NCBI GenBank assembly: GCA_021792455.1
Contig: JAJYUP010000011.1
Coordinates: 1 to 49,347 of the forward strand
From: Actinomycetes bacterium
GTDB lineage: Bacteria; Actinomycetota; Thermoleophilia; Solirubrobacterales; Solirubrobacteraceae
Direction of reading: 5' to 3'
DNA length: 49,347 nucleotides
Part shown: piece by piece, positions 7,922 through 15,571 of the stretch
Position numbering within the stretch: position 1 is the first letter of the stretch
Layout: each line of letters begins with the position of its first letter
Made by a program: the position numbers and the translations under genes
Notes under the pieces: generated by a model
What the model was told of the DNA's origin: nothing
Database searches by the model: none
Seen by the model: only the letters and a program-made list of their open reading frames with translations

Positions 7922-9955
7922 CTAGGCGTGCACCTCCTCCCTACGAGCCCCGCGTGCCTCGCCTGCAGGTCTCCCGTCCGCCGGGCGTGCCTCGCCTGCA
8001 GGTCTCCCGTCCGCCGGGCGTGCCTCGCCTGCGAGGGTCTCCTCCGCCTGAGCCTGAGGCTCTGCCTTCTCGACGCGGATCGCCGTCGCCTTGAACTCCG
8101 CAGTGCCCGACTTCGGGTCGGTCGCGTCGATCGTGAGGGCGTTGACATCGACCTCGTCCGGGAAGTGCAGCGTCATGAACGCGAGACCTGGCCGCAGCCC
8201 TGGGTCGAGACGCACAGGCGCCTCGACAGACCCCCTGCGGGAGATCACCCTCGCGAGCTCTCCAGGCTGCAGGCCAAGCCTCGATGCATCCTCTGGGCAG
8301 AGATCGAGCGTCTCCCCGCGCCGCAGCGGCGAGCTGTAGCGGTTCGACTGCACCCCTGTGTTGTAGGAGTCGAGCCGCCGGCCAGTCGTCAGCCTGATCG
8401 GGAACTGCTCGTCGAGCTCGTCGATCGGCGCGACCCACTCGGTGACGGAGAACGGCGCCCTGCGACCCTCGACGGGGTCCGCCCACAGACGCCCATGCAA
8501 AAACAGCGAGCCTGGGTCATCCTCGCTTTCGCAGGGCCACTGGATCCCACCGAGCGCCTCGAGGCGCGCCCAGCTCATGCCCCTGTGCATAGGGCTGAGC
8601 GAGCGCAGCTCGTCCCAGATCTCTTCCAGAGTGGGTTCACCCCAATCGTGGCCGAGGCGCCGCGCAAGCTCACAGATGATCCAGTGGTCGTCGCGCGCGA
8701 GGCCCGGCGGGTCGAGCGCCTTGCGCAGCAGCTGGACGCGCCGCTCGCTGTTCGTGACAGTGCCGCCATCAGCCTCACACCAGGACGCCGAGGAGGGCAG
8801 CACGACATCGGCGAGCTCGCAGGTCTTCGTCATGAGGATGTCCTGGACGACGAGGAAGTCGAGCCCTTCGAGCAGCTGAAGGGCCTTCGCAGAGTCGGCC
8901 TCCGACTGGGCGGGGTTCTCGCCGAGCACGTAGAGCGTGCGGAGCTCGCCGCGCTCCATCGCCTCGAACATCTGCGAGAGGTGCCAGCCGCGCTCGGCAG
9001 GGAGCTCCACCCCCCACGAAGCTTCGAAGGCGGCGCGCGCGTCGAGATCGTCCTGGACGTCCTGGAAGCCGGGCAGCATGTTCGGGATCGCCCCCATGTC
9101 GCCGCCTCCCTGGACGTTGTTCTGCCCGCGCAGCGGGTTGACGCCAGATCCGAAGCGGCCGACGTGTCCCGTCAAGAGCGCGAGGTTGATGATCGCGAGG
9201 ACGTTGTCGACAGCGGTGACGTGCTCAGTGACGCCAAGCGTCCAGCAGATGATCGCCCGATCGGCGCGGGCGTAGGCGTGAGCGAGCTGCCTGATCGTCT
9301 GCGCCGGGACGCCGGTGACGCGCTGCCCCTCCTGGAGCGTCCAGCGCTCGAGGGAGGAGCGGAACGCCTCGAACCCGTCCGTCGCGCGGCGGATGAAGGT
9401 CTCGTTGCAGAGCCCGGCATCGATGATCTCGCGGGCGATCGTGTTCGCAAGGGCGATGTCAGTGCCGACGTCGAGCCCAAGCCAGCCATCCGCCCACTGC
9501 GCTGAGCTCGTGCGGCGCGGATCGACGACGTAGAGCTGCGCGCCGCGATGCACGGCCTTCAGCACGTGGTGGAAGAAGATCGGATGTGTCTCGCGCGCGT
9601 TCGACCCCCAGAGGATCAGCAGATCCGTCTCCTCCACCTCTCTATAGGACGACGTCCCGCCGCCCGCACCGAACACCGTCGCCAGACCGACGACGCTTGG
9701 AGCGTGTCAGGTGCGGTTGCAGGAGTCGATGTTGTTCGACCCCATCACCGCGCGCACGAACTTCTGCGCAAGGAAGTTCACCTCATTCGATGCCTTGGAG
9801 CAGCTGAACATCCCGAACGACCGCGTCGTGTCTGCCGCGCGCGCTGAGGACAGCCCTGCCGCCGCGACCTCGAGCGCCTCATCCCAGCTGGCGGGAACGA
9901 GCACACCGCCCCGCCGGACGAGCGGCTCGGTGAGCCGGCCGCGAAACCTCTTCAT
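7922..9955 (-). CDS. fdhF: Formate dehydrogenase catalytic subunit, selenocysteine-containing, lacking the N-terminal Fe4S4 domain
   Basis: 677 residues from the ATG at 9955 (AAGGTGG upstream) to TAG at 7922, reading the in-frame TGA at 9709-9707 as selenocysteine 83. Around it the protein reads NNIDSCNRT-U-HAPSVVGL, the formate dehydrogenase active site, where Sec or Cys ligates Mo/W and the next His is catalytic. Downstream come the molybdopterin domains (WGSNARETHP, GVTEHV, NPLRGQNNVQGGGDMG) and the C-terminal dinucleotide-binding domain. The chain begins at FRGRLTEPLVRRGG, so the usual N-terminal [4Fe-4S] domain is missing; it is encoded at 5023-5967. A 33-bp repeat (11 residues, GEARPADGRPA) sits near the C-terminus. 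A SECIS hairpin follows the TGA and a full Sec cassette lies nearby, so this is not a pseudogene. Confidence 0.93.
9677..9709 (-). promoter_or_regulatory. Bacterial SECIS element and UGA(Sec) codon of fdhF
   Basis: After the TGA (9709-9707) come 11 bases and then CGTCGTC (9695-9689), loop GGTCT (9688-9684) and GGCGACG (9683-9677). That makes a 7-bp stem with one G-U pair. The GGUCU apical loop and the distance from UGA match the E. coli fdhF SECIS bound by SelB. Confidence 0.85.
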
Positions 9956-10072
9956 CTCGACCACCTTCTTCCTTCTCGTTTTGCGCCCAACCGCGACGGC
10001 TGTCTGGTGATCGCGAATGCCTCGCCCGCCACCCAGACCGCGCGGCCGACGCGCGTGAGATTTGCACAAACG

Positions 10073-10101
10073 AGGATACATGCGCGGTGCAGGGCTCTCA
10101 A
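10073..10101 (-). promoter_or_regulatory. Putative sigma-70-type promoter of the formate dehydrogenase genes
   Basis: On the minus strand TTGAGA (10101-10096), a 17-bp spacer and TATCCT (10078-10073, preceded by TG) form a good promoter. It lies in the 244-bp gap between the DUF190 gene and fdhF and implies a leader of about 110 bases. The fdh genes could therefore be transcribed separately from the formamidase unit. Confidence 0.5.
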
Positions 10102-10199
10102 GGCAGCTGGCGCCTGACTCACTCGGTGCATCAGGCGAAAGCCGAGCCCCCTGACGAACGCCAAGCCCACTGGCGGCATCCGAGCCCACTCGCGGAAGC

Positions 10200-11777
10200 T
10201 CAGCGCGCAAGGCGGTAGCCGACGAGCGACCTCGTCCCGCGTGGCGGTGAGCTCAGCAGCTCGAGCTGCAGGATCGAGCGGTGCGGGAGCACGAGCACCC
10301 GGGGAACGAGCTCTGGCCCCTGCGCCACACCGGCGACCATCTCGCTGTGGTGCTCTGGGTGGGGGTGCAGCGTCAGGAACTCCGCGGAGGGACCCTCCTC
10401 GAGCGCCTGAAGGAAGAACTGCTCGCCGTCGAGCAGCGTCACGCGCACGAACGCCTGCCGAGATCCACGGGCCTCCGCGAAGCTGCGCACCTGCGCGTTG
10501 AAGCGCTGCACCCACCCTTCCTGCTCCCCCTGCTCCCTCTCCCCCTGCGCCTGCGCCTGCGCCTGCGCAGCGATGCTGGGGGCGGCACGGCCCGCTCGCG
10601 CTCGCTCGATCGTGACTGGCAGGCGGGCGGCATCAGACTCATCAGAGACTCCCTGCGCGCGTCGGGGGGCGGCCTCAGCCTCACCAGGACCAGCTGCTCG
10701 CCGCTCTTGGTAGGCGAGAACCTCTTTGCAGGTGAGAATGCCGTGCTCGGCGGTCAGCTCGTCGATCAGCGGCCACAGCTCTGCGAGCTTCTCGCCGCGG
10801 TCGATGCAGATCGTGCAGCTTGGCAGGTGGCTTGACAGGCGGCCAAAGCGGTCGCCATGGGCGGGCTCATCGCTCGAGAAGCCCCACTCGCCGAACAGCG
10901 TCGTCGCGCCCGCGCCTCCAAGCTGCCGCAGCTGCCGCGTCAGCTCGCTGTAGAGGGCGTGGCCGCCCACGCGCGCTGAGCGGCGGGTGTAGAGGGAGAG
11001 CATCTGCCAGCCCCCATCGCGCGCCTCCCCCTCACCGCGGCCCTCAGCGTGGCCCTCAGCGTGGCCCTCACCGCGGCCCTCAGCGTCCGGGCGAGGCATG
11101 CCCCCAAGCAGCGCGCCATCGTGCTTGAGCTGCTCGATCGGCTCCAGCGTGATGATCGGGTGCTGCAGGCGGGCGCTCAGGGCGCCCAGCGCCGCGCGCA
11201 GATCGGCGCGCGGCCCGATCGCCTCGATCGCCATCGGGGTGCTTGCGCTCGTCGAGAACAGGCGCGCCTCCCGCCGACGCGAATGGAGCATGCCGTCGAT
11301 GCCGAGAAAGGCGATCGCACCTGGCGCTCCGTAGCGCCGCAGAAGCTCGATCACCACGCGAAATGCGGGCTGCCCTCCGGATCGCTCCGCTCGGCCGCAG
11401 TAGACGGTGAGCTTGCCGGCGCTGCCTGGACCCTCAGGGAACTGCGCGCCGGCGACCTCCTCGCCGCTCGCGAGGTGGGTTGCCTCGAGCGTCACGAGTC
11501 CCTTCTCGATCAGCGCGTCGAGGTCAGGCAGCAGCGCCTCGATCTGCGATCGCTCTCCAAGCGCGATCAGCAGCAGCGGCAGGTCGGTCGAGACATCTGG
11601 GAAGCGCTCTGCGTGGATCCGTTTGTGCGCGCCGAACCCCTCCGCTCCGCGCAGGAGCACCGCGACGGGGATCTCCCGCTGCGCTAGCAGCCGCATCAGG
11701 GCGCCGCTTGCGAGCTCGCCGCCGGCGGTCAGCTCCTCGCCGAAGAAGACCGACAGCTTCAGCGCCTCGGCGATCAT
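10200..11777 (-). CDS. Protein with three DUF190 domains, partner of CrcB
   Basis: 525 residues from the ATG at 11777, overlapping the crcB stop by 4 bp. DUF190 proteins are small PII-like (ferredoxin-fold) proteins often encoded next to CrcB fluoride channels. Three units are visible. Unit 1 (about 1-105) begins LKLSVFFGEEL and contains the AHKRIHAERF segment. Unit 2 (about 125-225) begins KLTVYCGRAER with GAPGAIAFLGIDG. Unit 3 (about 260-360) has YTRRSARVGGHALYSELTRQLRQLGGAGAT. Units are joined by Glu/Gly/His-rich low-complexity linkers. The last 100 residues (VRSFAEARGSRQAFVRV onward) form a further domain I do not recognise. It may sense or gate fluoride export; no biochemical role is established. 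Most relatives have one such domain. Confidence 0.75.
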   Translation of the reverse strand: MIAEALKLSVFFGEELTAGGELASGALMRLLAQREIPVAVLLRGAEGFGAHKRIHAERFPDVSTDLPLLLIALGERSQIEALLPDLDALIEKGLVTLEATHLASGEEVAGAQFPEGPGSAGKLTVYCGRAERSGGQPAFRVVIELLRRYGAPGAIAFLGIDGMLHSRRREARLFSTSASTPMAIEAIGPRADLRAALGALSARLQHPIITLEPIEQLKHDGALLGGMPRPDAEGRGEGHAEGHAEGRGEGEARDGGWQMLSLYTRRSARVGGHALYSELTRQLRQLGGAGATTLFGEWGFSSDEPAHGDRFGRLSSHLPSCTICIDRGEKLAELWPLIDELTAEHGILTCKEVLAYQERRAAGPGEAEAAPRRAQGVSDESDAARLPVTIERARAGRAAPSIAAQAQAQAQGEREQGEQEGWVQRFNAQVRSFAEARGSRQAFVRVTLLDGEQFFLQALEEGPSAEFLTLHPHPEHHSEMVAGVAQGPELVPRVLVLPHRSILQLELLSSPPRGTRSLVGYRLAR

Positions 11778-12142
11778 GCCGCCAGTTCGCCGAGCAGCCA
11801 GCCGAGTGCCGCGAACCCCAGCCCGGCGACCATAGACCCGAACAGGTAGGCGTAGAGCAGAGTCTGCTCGCCGTCTTCGGCGAGACGCTGAGACTCGACC
11901 ATCCACGTCGAGAAGGTCGTGTAGCCGCCGAGAAATCCTGTTCCGATCACGAGCATCAGATTGCTGCTCAGAGACAGCCCTGTCAGCAGGCCGAGAACGA
12001 AGCAGCCCGTCAGGTTGACGACAAACGTGCCGGCTGGAAAGGCTCCTGGGCGCCGCGCGGTGACCACGGCGCCGAGGAAGAAGCGCGACAGCGCGCCAAG
12101 CGCGCCGAAGAGCCCGACCCCGAGCCACACGAGCACGGTCAT
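11774..12142 (-). CDS. crcB: CrcB/Fluc fluoride channel subunit (second of a pair)
   Basis: 122 residues from the ATG at 12142, which overlaps the preceding crcB stop (ATGA). Four hydrophobic helices are visible. GALGALSRFFLG in helix 1, GTFVVNLTGCFVLG in helix 2 and GFLGGYTTFSTWMVE in helix 3 are the Fluc signatures; the Asn of helix 2 and the TTFST segment line the fluoride pores. Fluc channels are dual-topology dimers that let toxic cytoplasmic F- leave the cell. Two adjacent, non-identical crcB genes usually form an obligate heterodimer. Downstream, the DUF190 gene overlaps by 4 bp, so the three genes are translationally coupled. Confidence 0.9.
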   Translation of the reverse strand: MTVLVWLGVGLFGALGALSRFFLGAVVTARRPGAFPAGTFVVNLTGCFVLGLLTGLSLSSNLMLVIGTGFLGGYTTFSTWMVESQRLAEDGEQTLLYAYLFGSMVAGLGFAALGWLLGELAA

Positions 12143-12651
12143 CCGTACCGCCTCCGACGGGCTGCCACGGCACCTGCGATCACGCACAGCACACCGCCTG
12201 CGATGCTCGCGAGCGCGTAGCCGGCGGCAACGCCGCCGTACCCCTCCCGCGCGAGCCGGAGGATGTCGATCTGGAAGGTGGAGAACGTCGTCAGCGCCCC
12301 ACAGAATCCGGTGCCGAGCAGCAGGCGCCAGTAGCGCGTCGGAGCGACGTACTCGGCCAGACGCGCCGTCATCCAGCCGAGCAGCAGCGCACCCGCGAGA
12401 TTGACGATGAACGTCGCCCACGGCCACTGCCCGGTCGGATCAGGAAGCGCCTGGGCGAGACCGGCCCGCGCGAGCGCCCCTATCGCGCCGCCTGCGAAGA
12501 TCGCAAGCACTCGCAGCTGCTGGACACCCAGCGCACGCGGCGCAGGCCCAAGCGCTGCCCGCCGCGGACCTGCCTGCGATCTCTGCGGTCCATCGCTCGC
12601 CCCTGTCGCACGGGCCGTGCCTGAGGCGGCTGGATCGAGCAGGTCCTCCAC
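12139..12651 (-). CDS. crcB: CrcB/Fluc fluoride channel subunit (first of a pair)
   Basis: 170 residues from a GTG at 12651, 9 bp after the fmdB stop. The first 45 residues are polar and unlike other Fluc proteins, so the true start could be later, although no better ATG or GTG was seen. The channel core follows: GGAIGALARAGLAQ, WATFIVNLAGALLLGW and GFCGALTTFSTFQIDI, four helices in all. It probably pairs with the next crcB product as a heterodimer. Its place between a formamidase unit and a formate dehydrogenase is unexpected, since fluoride export has no evident link to formamide. Confidence 0.87.
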   Translation of the reverse strand: MEDLLDPAASGTARATGASDGPQRSQAGPRRAALGPAPRALGVQQLRVLAIFAGGAIGALARAGLAQALPDPTGQWPWATFIVNLAGALLLGWMTARLAEYVAPTRYWRLLLGTGFCGALTTFSTFQIDILRLAREGYGGVAAGYALASIAGGVLCVIAGAVAARRRRYG

Positions 12652-12660
12652 TCGCTCAGG

Positions 12661-12951
12661 TCACGGCCTCGGCAACCGCCGCAGCGTCGGGGTCAGCGGC
12701 AGGACTGGCGTGCGCTTGCGCACGCCAGTCCGTGGCAACGAGGTGACCACGTCCGGGTCGGTCCGGGTCTTCTCCTCGTGGTCAAGCGCAGCTGCCAGCG
12801 CACGGGGAACAGACTTCAGCATCGGCGCGGAGAATACGCGAGTGCTCTGCCCGCTGCAGACAGGGCAGGCGATCCTCTGCGGAGCGCTGCCGAGCGGCAG
12901 GGTGACATCGAAGCGCCCGTCCTGCTCGCACCGGTACTCATACGTGGTCAT
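12661..12951 (-). CDS. FmdB-family zinc-ribbon protein
   Basis: 96 residues starting MTTYEYRCEQDGRFDV, the typical opening of FmdB proteins, with a CPVC pair (about residues 29-32) that forms a zinc ribbon with C8. Homologues beside formamidase genes were named as possible regulators of fmdA expression; proof of DNA binding is lacking. It lies 18 bp downstream of fmdA and is surely cotranscribed. The C-terminal 45 residues are variable and basic. That part contains a perfect 14-bp-arm inverted repeat in DNA at 12702-12731, so its coding sequence may be constrained by RNA structure rather than by protein function. Confidence 0.8.
   Translation of the reverse strand: MTTYEYRCEQDGRFDVTLPLGSAPQRIACPVCSGQSTRVFSAPMLKSVPRALAAALDHEEKTRTDPDVVTSLPRTGVRKRTPVLPLTPTLRRLPRP
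12702..12731 (-). repeat. Perfect inverted repeat inside the fmdB 3' end
   Basis: GGACTGGCGTGCGC (12702-12715), TT, then its exact complement (12718-12731). In RNA this is a 14-bp stem between the fmd genes and crcB, within coding sequence. It could attenuate transcription or stabilise the upstream message; unproven. Confidence 0.6.
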
Positions 12952-12969
12952 CAGACGCCCTCAGCCTGA

Positions 12970-14223
12970 TCAGTTGGCCGAACGCGGGACCTGCAGGCCC
13001 TGCTTCACCTGATGCGGCGCGCCGGCACTCGGGCTGACATCGAAGTCGAAGATCCGCGTCGGGATGTAGACGGTCGCGCATGAGTTCGGGATGTCGACGA
13101 CCCCGGAGAACCGGCCCTCGATCGGAGCCGAGCCGAGGATCATGTACGCCTGGATGTCGGTGTAGCCGAACTTCATCAGGTAGTCGATGGCGTGGTGGCA
13201 GGCGCGCTCGTAGGACAGCTGCGAGTTGAGGTAGTGCTGCTTGCCGCTGAAGTCGACCGACACGCCTGAGAACGCGATCCATTCGCTGTACTGAGGATCG
13301 CGCAGGCCAGGCATGAATATCGCGTTCTCAGAGACGCCGAACGTTTCCATGCCGCCCTTGATGAGATCGACGTGCAGGTCCATGAACCCGCCCATCTCGA
13401 TCGCGCCGCAGAACGTGATCTCACCGTCGCCCTGGGAGAAGTGCAGATCTCCGAAGGAGAGGTTCGCCCCATCCACGAACACGGGGTAGAACACACGGGT
13501 GCCAGCCGTGAAGTTCTTGATGTCCTGGTTGCCCCCGTTCTCGCGCGGCGGCGCCGTACGCGCAGCCTCCCTCGCGACGCGGTCGAACTCCGCACCCTGC
13601 AGGCTGCCGAGGATCGCGCTTTCCGGCAGCGGAGGCAGAGCGAGCGGCGGCACCCTGTTCGGGTCCGTGGCGATCAGGTCCGTCTCGCGCTTCGTCCACT
13701 TCGCAAGCAGCTCCGCAGAGGGAGCAGTGCCCATCAGACCGGGGTGGTGGATCCCGACATACGAGCACTCCGGGATGTGGCGCGAGGTGGCAACGTCACC
13801 GGTGAAGTCCCAGATCACCTTGTAGGCGTCGGGGAAGCGCTCGGTGAGAAAGCCACCGCCGTTCGACGTTGCGAACACTCCAGTGTAGCCCCAGCCCATC
13901 CCGGAGAAGTCGCCCTCGTCCTCCTGGTCGCAGGCGTCGATCTCGAGGATGTCGACGACGAGCAGATCGCCCGGTTTCGCTCCCTCGACGCGGAACGGGC
14001 CCGTGAGGACGTGTACGCCCGGCAGCGGCGCGTTGCGCACATCATCGGCGGAGTCGTCGTTCTTGATCGCGCCGTCGAACCACTCGCGGCAGTCCGCACG
14101 GAACACGTCTCCAGGTTTCACGCTGACAGCGGGTGGAATGTCCGGGTGCCACCGGTTGTGCCCCACGTGCAGCTGGTCGGTGAACTTTTTCGTGTTGTCC
14201 AGCGGCCACAGGTTCTTTGGCAT
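12970..14223 (-). CDS. fmdA: Formamidase FmdA (acetamidase/formamidase family)
   Basis: 417 residues, close to the usual 405-415. The ATG at 14223 follows AGGGAG with 6-bp spacing and is preferred over a TTG two codons earlier that sits on the ribosome site. The opening PKNLWPLDNTKKFTDQLHVGHNRWHPDIPP and the segments GPFRVEGAKPGDLLVVDIL, GIHHPGLMGTAPS, FSQGDGEITFCGAIEMGG and PNSCATVYIPTRIFDFD are family hallmarks. FmdA is a cytoplasmic zinc amidase that hydrolyses formamide to formate and ammonia. Its neighbours fit: an AmiS/UreI amide channel upstream, an FmdB protein downstream, and a formate dehydrogenase at the end of the same strand to oxidise the formate. Activity on other short amides is possible. 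Confidence 0.93.
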   Translation of the reverse strand: MPKNLWPLDNTKKFTDQLHVGHNRWHPDIPPAVSVKPGDVFRADCREWFDGAIKNDDSADDVRNAPLPGVHVLTGPFRVEGAKPGDLLVVDILEIDACDQEDEGDFSGMGWGYTGVFATSNGGGFLTERFPDAYKVIWDFTGDVATSRHIPECSYVGIHHPGLMGTAPSAELLAKWTKRETDLIATDPNRVPPLALPPLPESAILGSLQGAEFDRVAREAARTAPPRENGGNQDIKNFTAGTRVFYPVFVDGANLSFGDLHFSQGDGEITFCGAIEMGGFMDLHVDLIKGGMETFGVSENAIFMPGLRDPQYSEWIAFSGVSVDFSGKQHYLNSQLSYERACHHAIDYLMKFGYTDIQAYMILGSAPIEGRFSGVVDIPNSCATVYIPTRIFDFDVSPSAGAPHQVKQGLQVPRSAN

Positions 14224-14292
14224 ATCCAACTCCCTTCGTTTTGGCGATTGTCAGCCGAGCCCCACCGGGCTCGGGGCACTGCACGATCTGTG

Positions 14293-14398
14293 CTCAGTCA
14301 GGCGCTCGCGCCCACACAGGCCAGCTCACAGACCTCATCGGGGACACTCACCCTCAGTCAGGCGTTCGCGCCGACACGGGCCATCTCACAAGCGTCAT
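14293..14398. repeat. Two imperfect direct repeats of 60-bp period
   Basis: The core CTCAGTCAGGCGYTCGCGCC and the following 25 bases (ACACRGGCC, CTCACA) occur at about 14293-14338 and again 60 bases later at 14353-14398. They fill the 185-bp gap between the amide channel gene and fmdA. No gene is seen there. Confidence 0.7.
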
Positions 14399-14408
14399 GG
14401 CACGACAG

Positions 14409-15101
14409 CTAATACGCGCCCGCGGAAGCGGAGGCGGAAGCAGAAGCGGACGCGGGCGCCCCCACGCCGAGCGAGGGCCGCAGCAGCGCCCAGAAGCCCA
14501 CGAACGTCGCGACGGAGACGGCGGCGATCGCGATCCAGAACGTCTTCGTGATGCCTGAGGGTATGTTCAGCAGGAACAGCGCCGGGACGAGACCGGTGTA
14601 GATCCCCTGCGCGGCGCACCACGCCCCGGTGAACTTCGTGAAGCCTTCCTTGCCGAGGCTCAGCACAACCCAGAACAGGAACCACAGCACCGCCCAACTG
14701 CCCCACAGGACGCCAAGCAGGTCGCCTTCCGCGTTTTTGTTGTGCGCAGCGGCCGCGACGGGGCCGAGCGCGCCCGAGTGGGTGAAGTTCCAAACGGAGT
14801 ATGTGACGGCGGCAAACACGACGAACAGGCAGAACCAGCCCAGCCCCGTCGGGTCGTAGTTGAACTGGTTGGTCATCGCCACATACAGATAGGTGAATCC
14901 AAACAGGAACAGGCCCGAGGCGCCGACGATCTGCGCCTGGTTGCCATTAGCGCTGATGATCAGATACAGCGGCGTTGCAACCTGCAGAAGGCCGACGAAC
15001 AGGTCCATCGGAACCAGCGACTTGCCCTTCACCCATCCGACCAGAGACAGGCCGTTCACGAACAGAACCGCGCCCACGTAGAGAAGCCCAACTGCACCCA
15101 T
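14409..15101 (-). CDS. AmiS/UreI-family amide or urea channel
   Basis: 230 residues starting MGAVGLLYVGAVLFVNGLSLVGWV, typical of AmiS/UreI proteins, with six to seven hydrophobic helices in the inner membrane. FLFGFTYLYVAMTNQFNYDPTGLGWFCLFVV and WGSWAVLWFLFWVVLSLG are the conserved channel segments with aromatic pore residues. GAGGTG lies upstream of the ATG. Family members conduct urea (UreI) or short aliphatic amides (AmiS of the amidase operon). Because the next gene on the strand is formamidase, formamide import is the likely job. The extreme C-terminus is an Ala-Ser repeat (low complexity). It is the first gene behind a strong promoter at 15389-15417. Confidence 0.9.
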   Translation of the reverse strand: MGAVGLLYVGAVLFVNGLSLVGWVKGKSLVPMDLFVGLLQVATPLYLIISANGNQAQIVGASGLFLFGFTYLYVAMTNQFNYDPTGLGWFCLFVVFAAVTYSVWNFTHSGALGPVAAAAHNKNAEGDLLGVLWGSWAVLWFLFWVVLSLGKEGFTKFTGAWCAAQGIYTGLVPALFLLNIPSGITKTFWIAIAAVSVATFVGFWALLRPSLGVGAPASASASASASAGAY

Positions 15102-15571
15102 CTAGCACACCTCACATCCTCGTCTTCGAATTTGACGACACCTCGCACGAAATCTCGGCACGCCGAGCCGCGAGAGATCGCGCAGTGGCCTCCTGCAAGC
15201 CCCCGCCTGACCACGGAGACCGCAGAAGCTCCACCGCCTGCGACCGTGGAGGCGCCACGGCTCGCGGGAGCCCGACGTCTGCCCTGGGACGCTCCCAAAC
15301 GCCCCGGCGATCCGTCCAACGTCTGCGCACTCCACCACGACCGACTCGCCTCCACACTGCACTCGAGCCACAGACATCCAGCGACACCAGAATAAACCCT
15401 TGGGGGCCCGCTGTCAAGCCCCGCGCCACTGGCCCGTAGCGGCGGGGCGAGGCGCACCCTGCACGCCTGCGCGGCCGCCGGAGGGCGAGGCTCCCCGCGG
15501 ACGACGGCGCCTGCGACTGCCGCGAACGTCGGTGCGGAGGGCAGGTGCACAGACCAGCGGCGGCGGCGCGA
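15102..15571. other. 470-bp gap: long amiS leader plus selA 3' spacer, no clear gene
   Basis: From the promoter at 15389-15417 to the amiS ATG there are about 280 transcribed bases. Stems visible in that leader include CCGTGG/CCACGG (15244-15260) and a CTCGGC/GCCGAG palindrome (15154-15167). A 91-codon minus frame starts at 15377, but it has no recognisable family and poor codon use. I could not match the leader to a known riboswitch. The part from 15418 to 15571, just past selA, contains no clear terminator or gene. Confidence 0.4.
15389..15417 (-). promoter_or_regulatory. Consensus-like promoter of the amiS-fmd-crcB unit
   Basis: On the minus strand a perfect -35 TTGACA (15417-15412), a 17-bp spacer and -10 TATTCT (15394-15389). 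The best sigma-70-like promoter seen in the window. It places the start of transcription near 15383. Confidence 0.7.

Noticed and set aside
9707-9709. In-frame TGA splitting the formate dehydrogenase gene, as if a pseudogene
   Set aside because: The TGA falls at the metal-ligand Sec/Cys position, is followed by a proper SECIS hairpin, and the full Sec machinery is nearby.
15102-15388. Guanidine (ykkC) or fluoride riboswitch before amiS/crcB
   Set aside because: The conserved sequence blocks of those classes could not be found in the leader read on the minus strand.
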